Positions 27,870-28,848 of a DNA stretch of 28,848 bases are shown here, in pieces. Positions within the stretch are counted from its first letter, which is position 1; each line of letters opens with the position of its first letter. A program made the translations under genes and the position numbers. The notes below the pieces were generated by a model. That model was not told where the DNA came from. It saw nothing but the letters and a program-made list of their open reading frames with translations, and searched no databases. This DNA is from BOG-908 sp964242595 (lineage in GTDB: Bacteria > Pseudomonadota > Alphaproteobacteria > Acetobacterales > Acetobacteraceae): the NCBI GenBank assembly GCA_964242595.1, contig CAXTBC010000053.1, positions 1 through 28,848 on the forward strand. The letters are read 5' to 3'.

Positions 27870-28157
27870 GACAGCTTTCTTGCGCAATGGAGCCCCAGAC
27901 AGCCAAACGCCAGCGGCCTGCCAACCTTGCGGCCCTTGGCGTGCAGGTGCGAGTGGCCCGACACCGTGGACCGGCGCCAGTGGTGCAGCCCATGCTGACC
28001 AGAACGCCTGACAAAGGCGATCGGTGCAACGCACTGTCCGCTTCGAGGGTGCACTTTGTGGTGCCGGAGGTGTCCTGATGCTGGGCACCGGCGCCGTGGT
28101 CCAATGGATGACGGCCGCCATGCCTTGTAGGCTCGGGCCGGTTTTCGGAGTTTCCGG
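27870..28157. other. Divergent intergenic region upstream of the hybrid kinase
   Basis: 288 bp separate the hybrid kinase from the divergent secreted-protein gene. I see no repeat of either family. Short open frames occur but lack ribosome-binding sites. Both promoters, and any site bound by the LuxR domain, would be expected here, but no convincing inverted repeat is visible by eye. Confidence 0.4.
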
Positions 28158-28657
28158 ATGGTCAGGATGTGGCTCGGGTTCGCCCTCATCGTCGGTCCGG
28201 CGATGCCGGCATGTGGGGTCAAGGCGGGGCGCGTAGTCCACAACGCGTCAGGCGCACACCAGTCCCGACCTGCCCAGGGCGTCCCTCGGCCTGCGCGCGC
28301 CGCGGCAGGCGGCGCGCCGCTCATGCCGGTCGATGGTGCGTTCACGTTCGGCCAGGCTGTGCCGCCGGCTCGGCCCGACCTGCTCAGCCACATCGACGTG
28401 CGTGCCATCCAGAGCGGCCGTGAAGAGCTCGTCGTCTACGCAGACAGGCGGCGCGGACTGGACCTGGACTGGCGGGCGGAGATGGAGGCGCGGGAACCTG
28501 AATACGAGGCATCCAACGCCGAGTCGCGCAGCCGCTGGTGGCGTTTCCCGCCTACACCAGCCTGGACCAGCAACGCCTGATGTCCACCAAGACGGACTTC
28601 CTGGGCCTGTGCGGCGCGCTGGGAAACTACATACAGTGCCCCAACAAGGCGCCGTAG
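28158..28657 (+). pseudogene. Secreted hypothetical protein, apparently frameshifted
   Basis: The first frame (28158-28580) starts with a signal-like MVRMWLGFALIVGPAMPAC and has GC-ending codons through VRAIQSGREELVVYADRRRG and DWRAEMEAREPEYEA. Near 28500-28550 the coding signal moves to another frame, which reads QPLVAFPAYTSLDQQRLMST and KTDFLGLCGALGNYIQCPNK and ends at TAG 28655-28657. The original frame ends in a short basic tail instead. A one-base indel in the genome or the assembly would explain this. No family is recognised. Two cysteines in the shifted part hint at a periplasmic fold. It is divergent from the hybrid kinase. Confidence 0.6.
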
Positions 28658-28705
28658 CCGTCCGTCTGTCGCAGAACACGCACCCATCCGCTCCACCCGA
28701 CAGGG

Positions 28706-28752
28706 AGCAAAAGCTTTTTGGTTCTTTTTCTCGAAAAAGAACTGCTTTCTTA
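28706..28752 (+). repeat. Family-1 AT-rich repeat, single unit
   Basis: GCAAAAGCTTTTTGGTTC, TTTTTCTCGAAAAAGAAC form a right-type arm of the GTTC/GAAC subtype. It lies 30 bp before a family-2 module Y copy, the only place in the window where the two families sit next to each other. Confidence 0.82.
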
Positions 28753-28781
28753 TACCAACGGCCTTTAAGGTTGACCTGTGA

Positions 28782-28832
28782 AGGAAGGCCAAAGGCTCTG
28801 CCCCTGGACCCCGCTAAGGACAAGTCCTTAGA
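28782..28832 (-). repeat. Family-2 GC-rich repeat, module Y, inverted copy
   Basis: The plus strand reads AAGGCCAAAGGCTCTGCCCC, TGGACCCCGC and TAAGGACAAGTCCTTA. This is the reverse complement of module Y at 71-120 and 15971-16022. The hairpin arm GCCCCTGG has decayed to GCCTTTGG on one side. It lies 16 bp from the right edge of the window. Confidence 0.83.
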
Positions 28833-28848
28833 ACCTATTTTGTAAGAT

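Noticed and set aside
24588..27998. A 1136-codon open frame on the plus strand across the hybrid kinase gene
   Set aside because: It is the antisense shadow of a high-GC gene. The minus-strand frame has seven recognisable domains; the plus-strand translation has no motif and a His/Gln/Arg-rich composition typical of antisense frames.
27887..28078. 63-codon ORF upstream of the hybrid kinase
   Set aside because: No ribosome-binding site, no motif, and codon usage unlike the neighbours.

Overview
The window is high-GC DNA with the gene content and order of an alphaproteobacterium, most likely a member of the Acetobacteraceae/Rhodospirillales. The reasons are the minus-strand cluster folK-rpoZ-rsh-acpS with a divergent NYN-domain gene, a SAM-II riboswitch ahead of metZ, GC-ending codons throughout, and two families of palindromic intergenic repeats that I associate from memory with acetic-acid-bacteria relatives. 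It reads as an ordinary chromosomal segment. There is no phage, plasmid, CRISPR array or intact insertion sequence, only decayed IS5-type remnants at about 8.1-8.6 kb.

Layout. 0-2.6 kb: a DUF1801 gene, then a minus-strand pair of DGPF/YCII protein and ECF42-type sigma factor. 2.8-5.3 kb: an unknown protein, a small lipoprotein, a RidA-like protein, a secreted CHAP hydrolase and tRNA-Gly(CCC). 5.4-8.1 kb: a SAM-II riboswitch with a possible leader ORF, metZ overlapping apaG, then folE. 8.1-8.6 kb: three decayed transposase fragments. 8.7-11.0 kb: a type II NADH dehydrogenase and a convergent SDR, with a strong hairpin between them. 11.3-15.2 kb: the minus-strand housekeeping block folK, rpoZ, rsh, acpS. 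15.3-17.8 kb: NYN protein, the azoR/hxlR divergent pair and a family-5 uracil-DNA glycosylase. 18.0-19.1 kb: a ParA-type ATPase overlapping a four-helix membrane protein. 19.4-23.3 kb: a PatZ-like acetyltransferase, rpmB, a histidine-kinase-like protein lacking key catalytic residues, and a small lipoprotein. 23.5-27.9 kb: a 1439-residue CheB-CheR-PAS-histidine kinase-REC-REC-LuxR protein. 28.2-28.7 kb: a secreted-protein gene that looks frameshifted.

Two repeat families fill many of the gaps. Family 1 is AT-rich: a hairpin such as CTTCTTTTTT/AAAAAAGAAG next to a CAAAAAACTTTTG box. It occurs at ten loci, five of them as head-to-head inverted pairs around a unique spacer of 38-61 bp. Family 2 is GC-rich and carries the palindromes CTGGGGCCTCGAGGCCCCAG and TAAGGACTTGTCCTTA plus the hairpin CCAGGGGC-AGA-GCCCCTGG. 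It occurs at four loci, including both window ends.

The signals most worth following are the SAM-II aptamer whose embedded Shine-Dalgarno serves a 20-codon ORF ending exactly on the metZ start codon; the one-polypeptide phosphorelay with its own DNA-binding domain; the histidine-kinase homologue lacking both the phospho-acceptor His and the N-box Asn; and the paired palindromic repeats with compensatory base changes. All family assignments come from reading motifs; no database search was possible.
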